A stretch of 14,198 bases of DNA from a bacterium (GCA_021832495.1 JAKBKR010000016.1:1-14198), one strand, 5' to 3'. Numbered from the stretch's first letter, positions 1-7,636 are shown. Notes: generated from the sequence alone by a model not told the origin. Translations and numbers: made by a program.

Positions 1-108
1 TGGGAGATCTTGGACTCTGGGGAAGGGGAGTTCGTTTCCAACGCGAGCGGCGTTCCCCACCGGAAGGCGATGGACATGGTGATCGCCCGAAAGCCGGTCC
101 GATCCTGA
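1..108 (+). CDS. C-terminal end of an unidentified protein (partial)
   Basis: Frame 1 is open from the first base and ends at a TGA at 106-108, giving 35 residues that begin WEILDSGEGEF and end ARKPVRS. The composition is protein-like (mixed hydrophobic and charged residues, no low complexity), but the fragment is too short to name. The start lies outside the window. A hairpin follows the stop by about 15 nt, which fits a transcript end. It converges on the FilR1-type regulator. It could be a chance open stretch, because only 108 bases are visible. Confidence 0.4.
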   Translation, partial: WEILDSGEGEFVSNASGVPHRKAMDMVIARKPVRS

Positions 109-123
109 GAGGGGGAGTACAGG

Positions 124-150
124 GGGCCAAGGAGGAATCTTCCTTGACCC
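124..150. terminator. Hairpin between convergent genes
   Basis: CAAGGA (128-133) and TCCTTG (141-146) pair perfectly around a 7-nt loop. GGG (124-126) and CCC (148-150) extend the stem past one mismatch. It lies just after the stop at 108 and before the end of the minus-strand regulator at 358. There is no T-tract on either side, so a terminator role is an inference from position. Confidence 0.35.
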
Positions 151-357
151 GAATGCGAGCGCCTTAGTGTCAACCCCCAGCCACATTTGCGTAGGTCAGC
201 ACCCCGCCGGTCGGCCCAACACTTGGGATCTCGGAAGGTGAAAAAGTTGCCTGCACGAGAGATGTCCGGGGGAGCCTTAGCGACGGCGGGCTGTTGGGGA
301 CCCTCCAGATGCCGTTCGACCGGCGACATCTCTTGCGCTGTGATGCCCCGGCCAGGG

Positions 358-1134
358 TCACCAGGTCCGGATGACTCGCCCCTGCTTCCAGTAGTGCTCG
401 AATACTTCGTGGCTCCATCGGAGAAAGCCTACCGACTCGCTTCGGAACCCAGTGGTGTAGTCCACGGGGCCGGATTCCGCGGCAAAGCACACTCCGGCGA
501 TCTTCTCGTTCATTGCGAGGGCGAGCCTCACTTCCGGCAGGACTCGCAATTCCAGCGGCAACTCTCGGGGGATCGGATTGACGCGCTGGTTCGAAGGCGG
601 AAGGATCGAGCTGGGAACCAGTAGCCTTACGGAAGCGCGAGTTCTGCGCGTGGTATTCAAGAGGACCGTGGAGGTAAGCATGGCTTGGTCCGAGAGGAAC
701 CAGGCATGGTCCCGCGCCTCCTCGAGGACTTGCTCCACCACTCGCAGGGTGTTGCTGACGTTCGAGCCTTCCTCAGCACCCTCGAACACGTAGAGGCGCC
801 GCAGGAACTCCTCAGGCATGACGGTAAGGTCGTGGTTGCGCAAGAAGGCCTTGCGGGCCAAGAGGACCTCGAATGAGGACATCTCCCTTGCGACGAGATG
901 CCCAAATCCGGTCAGGCTGTACCCTCCTTCCGGGCTGCGTTGAAGGAGGCCCTGTTGCGTCATGCGCACCAAGTGACGACTTGTTTCCGGCGCGGTCAGG
1001 CGGCACTGCACTGCGATCTTGGAAAGGCGCAAGGGGCCTTGTCGCAGCAGGGACAGGATGGCGAGACGCCGCGGGTTAGAGAGTTCGAAGAAGAGCTTTC
1101 CGAGCCCCGTTCGGTCCGACATCGGGTGTGGCAT
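358..1134 (-). CDS. Winged-helix transcriptional regulator, FilR1-type
   Basis: This 258-residue protein is a probable DNA-binding transcription regulator of the archaeal class with an ArsR-like winged helix followed by a FilR1/DUF1724-type domain. Residues about 10-80 form the winged helix (FFELSNPRRLAILSLL, then a recognition helix near TAPETSRHLVRM and a wing near GGYSLTGFG). The C-terminal part (about 205-252) has the family's typical ending, with ALAMNEKIAG, then DYTTGF, then FEHYWKQGR. Effectors of this family are mostly unknown. ATG at 1134 is used; a second in-frame ATG lies four codons downstream. It is transcribed divergently from the ABC exporter, which is its most likely target together with its own gene. 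The family assignment is solid; the target is inferred. Confidence 0.85.
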   Translation of the reverse strand: MPHPMSDRTGLGKLFFELSNPRRLAILSLLRQGPLRLSKIAVQCRLTAPETSRHLVRMTQQGLLQRSPEGGYSLTGFGHLVAREMSSFEVLLARKAFLRNHDLTVMPEEFLRRLYVFEGAEEGSNVSNTLRVVEQVLEEARDHAWFLSDQAMLTSTVLLNTTRRTRASVRLLVPSSILPPSNQRVNPIPRELPLELRVLPEVRLALAMNEKIAGVCFAAESGPVDYTTGFRSESVGFLRWSHEVFEHYWKQGRVIRTW

Positions 1135-1173
1135 TCACACCAATCAGAAAAGTTTAGCGCCCTGCAAAAGCTG

Positions 1174-1186
1174 TGGCTATAAGCCA
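1174..1186. promoter_or_regulatory. Inverted repeat over TATA-like box, candidate operator
   Basis: TGGCT (1174-1178) and AGCCA (1182-1186) form a perfect 5-bp inverted repeat around ATA. On the minus strand the same bases read TTATAG, a TATA-like box about 46 nt upstream of the regulator's ATG. That would leave a leader of about 20 nt. A repressor bound here would block TBP, so autoregulation is a reasonable inference. The arms are short and could occur by chance. Confidence 0.35.
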
Positions 1187-1346
1187 AGGTCCACTTCCGT
1201 CGGGTGATGATGATGGCAAGGTGGATATCCAACCGGACGCCGACGCCCCCAGGACTTTCCATTCAGGGTCTCTCTCTCAACCTTCCGGGATTGGGAGCCG
1301 TGTGATCTTGGACGGTCGCGTCCCACTCGGAGGCGAAAGGGTCGCG

Positions 1347-2345
1347 ATGAACGGCCCGCAGGGATTCGGCACGAATGTAAGTCCCGACGACGGGAGTCCG
1401 GATCCCGTGCTCGATATCTCTAAGCTCACCAAGACCTACCGAGGGCGGACGGGCGATAAGGTTGCCAACGACGCGATCGACCTCACCGTGCGCGCGGGAG
1501 AGATCGTCGCCCTCCTGGGTCCGAACGGCGCCGGAAAGACGACGCTCCTCCGCCAAGTCGCCGGACAGCTCCTCCCGACCGACGGACGGGTCTTGGTCTC
1601 GGGCGTCGACATGGTCCGCCACCCTCTTCGAGCGAAGCAGTTCCTTTCGGTCATCCCGCAGGAATGCCAACCCAAACGGGATCTCACGGTGGCCGAACAC
1701 ATCCGCTACTTTGCTCTCCTCAAAGACGCGAGGGAAGATATCGACGGCGAGGTCGACCGACTTCTCATGGAGACGGGCCTGACCGAGCACCGCGACTTCC
1801 TCGTCCGTGAGCTCTCCGGGGGACTGCGACGACGAGTTCTCATTGCGGTTGCGCTCGCTGGCCCGAAAACCCGGCTCCTGCTGCTCGACGAGCCGACGAC
1901 CGGAGTGGATCCTGAGGCGCGCCGGTCGGTCTGGGGGCTCATCGACCGGTTGCGGTCCCGTCGCATTGCGATCCTGCTCACAACGCATTATATCGAGGAG
2001 GCGGAGTACCTCGCCGACCGAGTCACCGTGATCCACGGCGGTCGGAAGATCGCTGAAGGGACGGTCGAGGAGATCCGTGGACGCTTGCCGTACCGGGGAC
2101 GCCTTGAGGTTCGGGGGGTAAATCATCTTTCGCCGACCGCCCGGGATTTCGTGCGGTCCCTCGAGCTGAAGTATTCTGTCGCAACGCGGTTCGGAAACCT
2201 GGTTCGGTTCGAGATTCCCGACCCGTTCCACGTCTCGGTCGTGGCCGACCTCGCGGAACTCACCCGCCGCGGGGCGCTCGCCACGTTGTCCCCCGCATCG
2301 CTCGAGGATGCCTACCTGTCGATGGTCGGCACGGGGGAGGGGTAG
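1347..2345 (+). CDS. ABC transporter ATP-binding protein (ABC-2 type exporter)
   Basis: This is the nucleotide-binding subunit of an ABC exporter and hydrolyses ATP to drive the membrane partner encoded next. Counting from the chosen ATG (332 residues), Walker A GPNGAGKTT is at 58-66, the Q-loop glutamine at 105, the signature LSGGLRRR at 156-163, Walker B LLLLDEP at 177-183 and the H-loop histidine (TTH) at 214. All catalytic positions are intact. Residues after about 240 form the C-terminal extension common in drug or antibiotic-type ATPases. The frame stays open upstream to a GTG at 1173, which would add 58 residues; I prefer 1347 because the ABC domain begins about 20 residues later and GGAGG and AAAGGG lie upstream. 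The stop is 8 nt before the permease, so the two form an operon. The substrate is not evident. Confidence 0.92.
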   Translation: MNGPQGFGTNVSPDDGSPDPVLDISKLTKTYRGRTGDKVANDAIDLTVRAGEIVALLGPNGAGKTTLLRQVAGQLLPTDGRVLVSGVDMVRHPLRAKQFLSVIPQECQPKRDLTVAEHIRYFALLKDAREDIDGEVDRLLMETGLTEHRDFLVRELSGGLRRRVLIAVALAGPKTRLLLLDEPTTGVDPEARRSVWGLIDRLRSRRIAILLTTHYIEEAEYLADRVTVIHGGRKIAEGTVEEIRGRLPYRGRLEVRGVNHLSPTARDFVRSLELKYSVATRFGNLVRFEIPDPFHVSVVADLAELTRRGALATLSPASLEDAYLSMVGTGEG

Positions 2346-2353
2346 CAGGGCAG

Positions 2354-3097
2354 ATGAGCCTCGCTCGTTCGCTGCGTCAGATCGCCACCGCGACCCTGAT
2401 GCTCCTGAAGGAGGCGACCCGGGAGCTCGGCCTCGTGCTCGGCTTCTCGATCCTCTTCCCGATCGGGATCCTGTTCTTCCTCGACGTTCAAGTCCCTGCG
2501 ACGGACCGGGTCCAGGTCCTGGTCGGGACCATCATGATGGAGATGTCGCTCCTGAACGTCAATGCCCTCGCTCAGTCGATGGGCCAGGACAAGGATACGA
2601 AGATTTTCGACCTCTGGGTCTCGCTGCCGGTCAGCCCGGTCGTCTATACGGTCTCGACCGCCCTGTCCTTCCTGCCGTTCAGCCTCGCTTCAGCGTTCGT
2701 CACGCTCATCGTCGCCAGCACAGCGTTCGGGATTTCGCTCCCGCTCACGTTGATACCACTGTTGATTGCCGGTCTCCTCCTCGTCTGGCTCTCGACCTTG
2801 GGCATCGGCTTTCTCATCGGTGCGTACGGACGCACCCCGCGTCAGATCAACACCTACGCACAGCTCGTCGGGATACTGCTCACGTTCTTTGCCCCGGTGT
2901 TCTACCCAGTGACATTCCTCCCGCCGGAGTTGCAGGTCGTGGCTTACCTCTGGCCGCTCACTTGGGGAAGCGTGTTCCTGGTCGGGATCCTCAACGGAGT
3001 GGAACTAACGGTACTTCGCGCCGGAGCGGTCTTGGCGGGTTTCGTAGTGTTCTGGTTCATCCTTATCGCGCGGGGAGTCCGCTGGCGGCAGGCTTGA
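2354..3097 (+). CDS. ABC-2 type transporter permease
   Basis: This is the membrane subunit of the exporter whose ATPase lies directly upstream. The 247-residue protein has about six hydrophobic helices (near 24-43, 52-72, 98-122, 128-155, 167-190 and 220-240), the standard ABC-2 layout. The stretch APVFYPVTFLPP followed by WPLTW near 180-204 is typical of the family's fifth-helix region. The length matches small ABC-2 permeases. ATG at 2354 follows a G-rich Shine-Dalgarno-like stretch (GGGGAGGGG) that overlaps the end of the ATPase gene, which suggests coupled translation. Export of a drug, lipid or polysaccharide is possible; the sequence does not say which. Confidence 0.88.
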   Translation: MSLARSLRQIATATLMLLKEATRELGLVLGFSILFPIGILFFLDVQVPATDRVQVLVGTIMMEMSLLNVNALAQSMGQDKDTKIFDLWVSLPVSPVVYTVSTALSFLPFSLASAFVTLIVASTAFGISLPLTLIPLLIAGLLLVWLSTLGIGFLIGAYGRTPRQINTYAQLVGILLTFFAPVFYPVTFLPPELQVVAYLWPLTWGSVFLVGILNGVELTVLRAGAVLAGFVVFWFILIARGVRWRQA

Positions 3098-3242
3098 CCT
3101 AGAGATGAGATCGCCACCCGGGAATGGGCGTCATGTTCTGGTTGACGCACTGAGTCAAGGGCTGAACGTTCGAGGTTCTCTGCGCGTAATCTGAGTCTCT
3201 CGAACACCCTCGGACAGGGGGAGGATGCGATTCGGACCTCTC

Positions 3243-3261
3243 CGCAAGGCCACCCCTTGCG
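3243..3261. terminator. Hairpin between convergent ABC permease and Fic genes
   Basis: CGCAAGG (3243-3249) and CCTTGCG (3255-3261) pair perfectly around a 5-nt loop. The hairpin lies 7 nt past the Fic stop codon on the minus strand and about 145 nt past the permease stop on the plus strand. No T-tract is attached. It may mark the 3' end of one or both transcripts. Confidence 0.4.
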
Positions 3262-3268
3262 AGCCCCT

Positions 3269-4537
3269 TCACGGAACGGCAGTCGAATGCCTGGAGCGTA
3301 AGTTCCTCGAGTTTCCGACTCGGGATGATCCACCGCCCGGCGCTACCGGAGCGTCATACTGGAGAACGTCGATGTAGGGTTGATACCTGAAGTATCGGTT
3401 CCGTTTCTGCCCGGTGATCTCTACCAGAAGCCCCAACCTGACGAAGTCATCCACCAGGTTCCCCGCCGTGGGGAAGGAAACCCCCAGAAGCTTCGTCACG
3501 TCATTGATCGAAACCACCGGCTGACGGAAGAGTTGCCGCACTAGAGCCTGGCCACTTCCAGCTCGGCTCACCCCAAGGGTGCGAACCACCTGGGATTCAT
3601 GGTCGGATCTCAAGGACAATATTCTGCGCGCGGTCTCGGTTGCCTGTGTGGAGGTCTCTAAGACTCCCCTCAGGAAGAACTCCACCCATCCCTCCCAGTC
3701 CCCATCATCTCGAACCCCCTGAAGCCGCCTCGTGTATTCGTCACGGTTCTTTAGGAAGAAGTACGAGAGGTAGAGCACAGGGCGGCGCAGCAGGCCCCAC
3801 TTCGCGAGGAGCAACGTCACGAGGAGCCTCCCTATCCGACCATTCCCATCCAGGAAGGGGTGGATCGTCTCGAACTGGGAATGCACGAAGGAGGCGCGGA
3901 GCAGAGGGGGGTTCGATGCCTCGCTCTGGATGTAGGATATCAACGAGTTCATGGCCGCGGGAGTCTCTTCGGGCGGGGGGGGGATGTAATCCGCGGTGGC
4001 CGGACTGCTCCCCAGCGGTCCGATCCAGTTCTGCTTCGTCTTGAGCTGACCCGGCTCGTCGCCGCCCCCGCGAACACCCTGGAGCAATGCATCGTGGGTC
4101 TCTTTCAGGAGTGCGAGGGACACAGGTTCCCCGCCTCGAACGCGTCTCAGCGCAGTATTCAGTGCCCGGATGTAGTTCACTACCTCGTGGACGTCTCGGG
4201 GATAGGTGCGTCGTTCCGCTCCTGCCTCGAACTCCAGGACATCCACTAGGGAGGATCGGGTTCCCTCGATCTGGCTAGACAGCACGGCTTCCTTGCGCAC
4301 ATAGCTGTAGACGAAGAAATCAGGGTCCGGGAGAATCTCAGCGACCCCGTCCAAACGACCCAACTCTGTCGATGCCTCCAGCAGGGCGCTCAGGAGCTCC
4401 GACGAAAGCTCAAGTGGCGGATTGGGCGGAAGGGGCTTCGGATGAAAGGCACGCCACCCCCCCTTCGTGGGACCATATCCGCCGGCTCTACCGGGTTGAT
4501 AGGGTCGTGGCGACCGCCCCTTTAACATGTCAGACAT
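3269..4537 (-). CDS. Fic family protein (probable AMP transferase) with winged-helix C-terminus
   Basis: Fic proteins transfer a nucleotide part, usually AMP, from ATP to a hydroxyl group of a target protein. Counting from the ATG at 4537 (422 residues), the core motif HPFLDGNGRIGR is at 226-237, with the catalytic His at 226 and the phosphate-binding loop intact. An upstream SSQIEGT at 87-93 matches the inhibitory helix motif [S/T]xxxE[G/N] found in self-regulated Fic proteins. A beta-hairpin flap lies near 165-190. Residues about 336-386 look like a winged helix, common at the C-terminus of this group. The frame is open to a TTG at 4564, and another ATG lies at 4528; AT-rich promoter-like DNA just upstream favours one of the two ATGs. 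No separate antitoxin gene adjoins it, consistent with an internal inhibitor. The target is unknown. Confidence 0.9.
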   Translation of the reverse strand: MSDMLKGRSPRPYQPGRAGGYGPTKGGWRAFHPKPLPPNPPLELSSELLSALLEASTELGRLDGVAEILPDPDFFVYSYVRKEAVLSSQIEGTRSSLVDVLEFEAGAERRTYPRDVHEVVNYIRALNTALRRVRGGEPVSLALLKETHDALLQGVRGGGDEPGQLKTKQNWIGPLGSSPATADYIPPPPEETPAAMNSLISYIQSEASNPPLLRASFVHSQFETIHPFLDGNGRIGRLLVTLLLAKWGLLRRPVLYLSYFFLKNRDEYTRRLQGVRDDGDWEGWVEFFLRGVLETSTQATETARRILSLRSDHESQVVRTLGVSRAGSGQALVRQLFRQPVVSINDVTKLLGVSFPTAGNLVDDFVRLGLLVEITGQKRNRYFRYQPYIDVLQYDAPVAPGGGSSRVGNSRNLRSRHSTAVP

Positions 4538-4542
4538 TTTAC

Positions 4543-4580
4543 CAGATATTAAATGTAATACCAATTCTCTTTAATACCTT
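4543..4580 (-). promoter_or_regulatory. AT-rich promoter candidate for the Fic gene
   Basis: This stretch is clearly more AT-rich than its surroundings. On the minus strand it contains TATTAAA (4570-4576) and ATTTAATAT (4546-4554). The first lies about 36 nt upstream of the ATG at 4537, which would give a leader of about 10 nt. The assignment rests on position and composition only. Confidence 0.35.
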
Positions 4581-5019
4581 GCGCTCAAGTTCGCCTAGGA
4601 CCTGGGCCCGACGTGACTTCCTCGAGATTGTCATTGGAACTCGGAATCTTGCAATTGACACTTCCTGAAATCTCTAGTTCCCCGGTGTAAACTGTCCACG
4701 AGGTGGGATTCACCCTCCCGAAGGTATTTCGCTCGGGTCGCCCCGGGAAGGCCCATCCACGAGTCCGACGGACTCACCCTAGTACCGAATCTGGCGCGGT
4801 CGTACGGGTCTTGAGGGGGCGACAGTACTATCCGTCGGTGCGCCTGTCCTAGGGGATGACCTCGCGGATCCGGAAGGAGAACGGACGGATTCCTGTTCGG
4901 GTGCACTATCGTAATAGTTCCCCTTTTGAAACTGTGACGGAAGTAGTTCCGGCTTCCAAAATCCAGGAGCCTGTGTTAATCAGGATTCCCCATTGGAGCG
5001 CCCATCCTGGGTGCCCACA
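4581..5019. other. Non-coding stretch between Fic and CtaB genes
   Basis: No convincing gene is visible in these roughly 440 bases. They lie upstream of the Fic promoter and downstream of the CtaB stop. They contain a perfect 15-nt palindrome (4761-4775), two copies of TCCACGAG each followed within about 20 nt by CACCCT (4695 and 4756), and two small hairpins, ACTAT/ATAGT (4905-4918) and CGGAA/TTCCG (4938-4951). The small hairpins could serve CtaB transcript ends, or be chance. Confidence 0.4.
4761..4775. repeat. Perfect palindrome GAGTCCG-A-CGGACTC
   Basis: Seven-base arms pair perfectly around a single central A. Symmetry this tight suits a dimeric DNA-binding protein better than an RNA hairpin, because the one-base loop is too short to fold fully. 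It lies in non-coding DNA more than 200 bp from the nearest start codon. Confidence 0.4.
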
Positions 5020-5904
5020 TCAGAGGGCAAGACCAAAGACTACGTTTGCCGCCATCACGGTGAAGATGAGCGCGAGGTAGGGTGAGGTGAACTTGAACAA
5101 CCTCCAGGAATTTTCTGGCGTGGGCTTGTGGATGAGATGGAGGCTCAGCACCAGGAGCGCAATCCCTAGAACCGTTGCCACCCAGAGGGTCAACGCACCG
5201 AAGGGAGAGCCGGGCAGGAACGGAAGCATCATAGTGAAGATCGCAAGAAACAGGCTCGTGACAGCAATGCATCGGATTCCCTGAGCGACCCCGAGCTTCA
5301 CTGGCAACATGGGGACGTTCGCTCGTGCATAGTCATCGCGGTATCGGATGGCCAGGCTCCAAATGTGGATGGGAGTCCATAGGACCACCAGTGCCGCCAA
5401 GCAGAGACCGACCAGGTCCACGCGACCAAGGATCGCGGCATATCCCACCAGCGCTGGGATTCCTCCGCTCGGGGCCCCGAGGACGATGTTCCAGGGAGTT
5501 CTCTTCTTGGTCATCAGGTTGTACACAACGATGTTGTCCACTAGACCGAGAAATAGGAGGAGGACGTAGAGGGACCCTATCGGAAAGGCGCTGGCCAAGC
5601 CCACCCCAGTGATGCTCACCCCAAACGCCAGTGCATTTGGAGGCGAGATACGCCCACTGGGAATCGGGCGATTCCGCGTCCTTTCCATCTGGGCGTCCAT
5701 ATCTCTGTCCACATAATTCGTGAGCGAACGGGCCCCCATGCTGCAGAGCGTGACCGCCATGCCGATGCTGAGGAGTTGCCAAGGATGGTTCAAGCCGCCC
5801 GCCGAAATTCCCGCGGCGACAGCCGTGAAAGTGAGAAGGACGACAATGGACGGGTTACATAGACGGAGATAGGAAATGACTGGGAGGGGGTACGAAGACT
5901 TCAT
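5020..5904 (-). CDS. ctaB: Protoheme IX farnesyltransferase (heme O synthase)
   Basis: This UbiA-superfamily membrane enzyme attaches a farnesyl group to protoheme IX to make heme O, the precursor of heme A for heme-copper oxidases. The 294-residue length is normal for the family. The first aspartate-rich motif, NYVDRDMDAQMERTRNRP, is at 63-80 and is followed by IPSGR. KRTPWNIVLG (133-143) and the loop TPIHIWSLAIRYRDDY (177-192), followed by VPMLPVKLG (197-205), match CtaB rather than other UbiA enzymes. About eight to nine hydrophobic helices surround these motifs. The start ATG is preceded by GAGGAGGGG at close spacing, a strong ribosome binding site. The gene lies 37 bp downstream of a 12-helix membrane protein on the same strand, suggesting an operon. 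No recognisable oxidase subunit lies in the window. Confidence 0.93.
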   Translation of the reverse strand: MKSSYPLPVISYLRLCNPSIVVLLTFTAVAAGISAGGLNHPWQLLSIGMAVTLCSMGARSLTNYVDRDMDAQMERTRNRPIPSGRISPPNALAFGVSITGVGLASAFPIGSLYVLLLFLGLVDNIVVYNLMTKKRTPWNIVLGAPSGGIPALVGYAAILGRVDLVGLCLAALVVLWTPIHIWSLAIRYRDDYARANVPMLPVKLGVAQGIRCIAVTSLFLAIFTMMLPFLPGSPFGALTLWVATVLGIALLVLSLHLIHKPTPENSWRLFKFTSPYLALIFTVMAANVVFGLAL

Positions 5905-5941
5905 GGCCCCTCCTCATGATGGCCGCCCCTGAGCCTTGCTA

Positions 5942-7636
5942 TTAGGGCCGCTCCGCCACAACCGCAGTTCCGGGAGGGGGCTGCTGCGATTTGATGGATT
6001 TGGGACTGTCGAGCCTCAGGGTGGCCAAGGTCGATATCCGCTCGTCAACCCCGAAGTAGACGGCGATCATCGCCCCGAAGACCACGAATGACATGAGCAG
6101 GAGACCTCCAGAAAAGATGTATCCCCAGAGAGTGGTCCCTGCAAGACTCGTACCGTCAGGGATTAGCCGCCCGGCATCGAAGTAGACATAGATGAAACTG
6201 GCAACGAGGGTGAACGCAGTGACCAGCGTCCCGAAGAATGCCACGCTCGTGAGTATGCGGTCCTTGTTCTGGAAGTAATCCACCGCGAGGAAGGTCATGG
6301 TGATCGTGGCGATGCCGAAGAGCGCAAAGTACTGAAGGTTCCCAAAGACCAGATCGATGGGCATCCCATACATAGTCGCCTCATGGAACTCGATGTAGAA
6401 TCCTTCGATTGGAGTGGCAATGTAGGCAAAGATCCAAGTGAGGAGGACGGATGTGCGAATGGGATCCTTCCAGACCGGTCGGTCATGAATGCGGGTCATG
6501 AAGAGCGGAACCAACAAGATCATAGCTCCGGCGCTCGCCAAGAGCATCGTGCTATCGTCACCGGCCATTCCGTTGGCGTCCGTGAAGGACCAGAGCTGGA
6601 GTCCGCTCGGATTGCTGGCAAAGAGAAGGGGTGGGGTGGAATTGGGCCAAACCGTAGAGAAGGCTTCGAGGAGGAAGACCGTCACCATGACGATAATTCC
6701 CACCCCGCTGACCCACATTCCGAACTTGGCGACCTTCAGAGGCAGTCCCGTGAGATCCAGCACCTTGAACCGCTTGGCGGTCACTGCGACCACTCCTAGG
6801 ATGAGAGTCATTCCCATAACATGGGAGTGAGAACCTACGGTGTATCCGAACCAGGTCTGAGCCCCCCCCATCCAGTTCATGTATCCTTGGATGAGCGCGG
6901 GAGTCTGTCCCATGTCGATCACGACGTAGTTGAGGAAGAGTGATACGAATCCGATGATACCGGCAATGACCGCCCCAATCACCGTCACGAAGGTGAGCCA
7001 ATACGTCGCATCCATCCGCCTGAAGTCTTCCCAGGAGGGGAGGTACCTCCACTTGGGAATCATTCCCAAGATGTTCTGGGAAGGGTCGTAGGTTCCCGCC
7101 CGCTTTCCAGGGAGCAGGTAGAGTTCGACCATCAGTGCCCCCCCTACGTCCCCCAAGAAGAGGAGCCCGATGAAGATGAGCCCGAGGGGGAGTGGCCATA
7201 GAAACGCCTGGAACACAGGACGGAGGTAGAAGATTGCTCCGATGGCCCCAATAACGGTGGCCACGAGAGCCCGGTATGCGATAGGAAAATCGATATTGGG
7301 TTCGCACCGGTCGAGGTCCCAACTCATGATGACGAGGTAGACCAGAAGTGCCGCGATCCCAATCGCGATCGAGTGAAAATACATATCCGTAGCTCCGAAG
7401 GATGGAGGGATCGTCCCTGTGGCATTGGGGCTGATCCCCAGAACGAACCAGAGGGCAGACATGAGCCCTACGATGAAGAGCGTGATGTAAACGTAGGTCT
7501 TCATCGGGTGAAGATACCCCTTCTTGGTCATCAGGTAGTTGACCGGGATCTTGCTCTCCTCGCCCGGACAGGCGTACACGTTGGGACCGATGTCGCAGGT
7601 CGCTCCACTGCCCGTCGGTTCTTGGGATTCGTTCAT
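5942..7636 (-). CDS. Twelve-helix membrane protein with possible heme-ligand histidines, unassigned
   Basis: I do not recognise a named family. The 564-residue protein has a soluble N-terminus of about 45 residues with two cysteines (C14 and C23, eight residues between them) and about 12 hydrophobic helices (near 47-70, 86-106, 118-137, 145-175, 212-238, 268-287, 302-325, 364-381, 391-411, 426-453, 463-485, 503-530). It has a short basic, proline-containing tail. Histidines are few: H43, H88 (second helix, YFHSIA), H270 and H272 (GSHSHVMGM, sixth helix), H384 and H418. The H-x-H pair and the second-helix histidine recall heme ligands of heme-copper oxidases, and 12 helices is that family's core number. 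However, the CuB histidines and the HH pair are absent and H-x-H is in the wrong helix. The gene sits 37 bp upstream of ctaB. A heme-binding or respiratory role is inferred. ATG at 7636 follows a modest GAGG. Confidence 0.7.
   Translation of the reverse strand: MNESQEPTGSGATCDIGPNVYACPGEESKIPVNYLMTKKGYLHPMKTYVYITLFIVGLMSALWFVLGISPNATGTIPPSFGATDMYFHSIAIGIAALLVYLVIMSWDLDRCEPNIDFPIAYRALVATVIGAIGAIFYLRPVFQAFLWPLPLGLIFIGLLFLGDVGGALMVELYLLPGKRAGTYDPSQNILGMIPKWRYLPSWEDFRRMDATYWLTFVTVIGAVIAGIIGFVSLFLNYVVIDMGQTPALIQGYMNWMGGAQTWFGYTVGSHSHVMGMTLILGVVAVTAKRFKVLDLTGLPLKVAKFGMWVSGVGIIVMVTVFLLEAFSTVWPNSTPPLLFASNPSGLQLWSFTDANGMAGDDSTMLLASAGAMILLVPLFMTRIHDRPVWKDPIRTSVLLTWIFAYIATPIEGFYIEFHEATMYGMPIDLVFGNLQYFALFGIATITMTFLAVDYFQNKDRILTSVAFFGTLVTAFTLVASFIYVYFDAGRLIPDGTSLAGTTLWGYIFSGGLLLMSFVVFGAMIAVYFGVDERISTLATLRLDSPKSIKSQQPPPGTAVVAERP

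Noticed and set aside
1263..2231. 322-codon open frame on the minus strand
   Set aside because: It is antisense to the ABC ATPase, whose Walker A, signature, Walker B and H-loop are all in the plus frame; it shows no recognisable domain.
2308..3102. 264-codon open frame on the plus strand, rich in Arg and Pro
   Set aside because: It overlaps the ABC-2 permease in another frame. The permease has six helices, a ribosome binding site and operon spacing.
6558..7322. 254-codon open frame on the minus strand
   Set aside because: It is a shadow of the 12-helix membrane protein in another frame, rich in Arg, Gly and His without domain structure.
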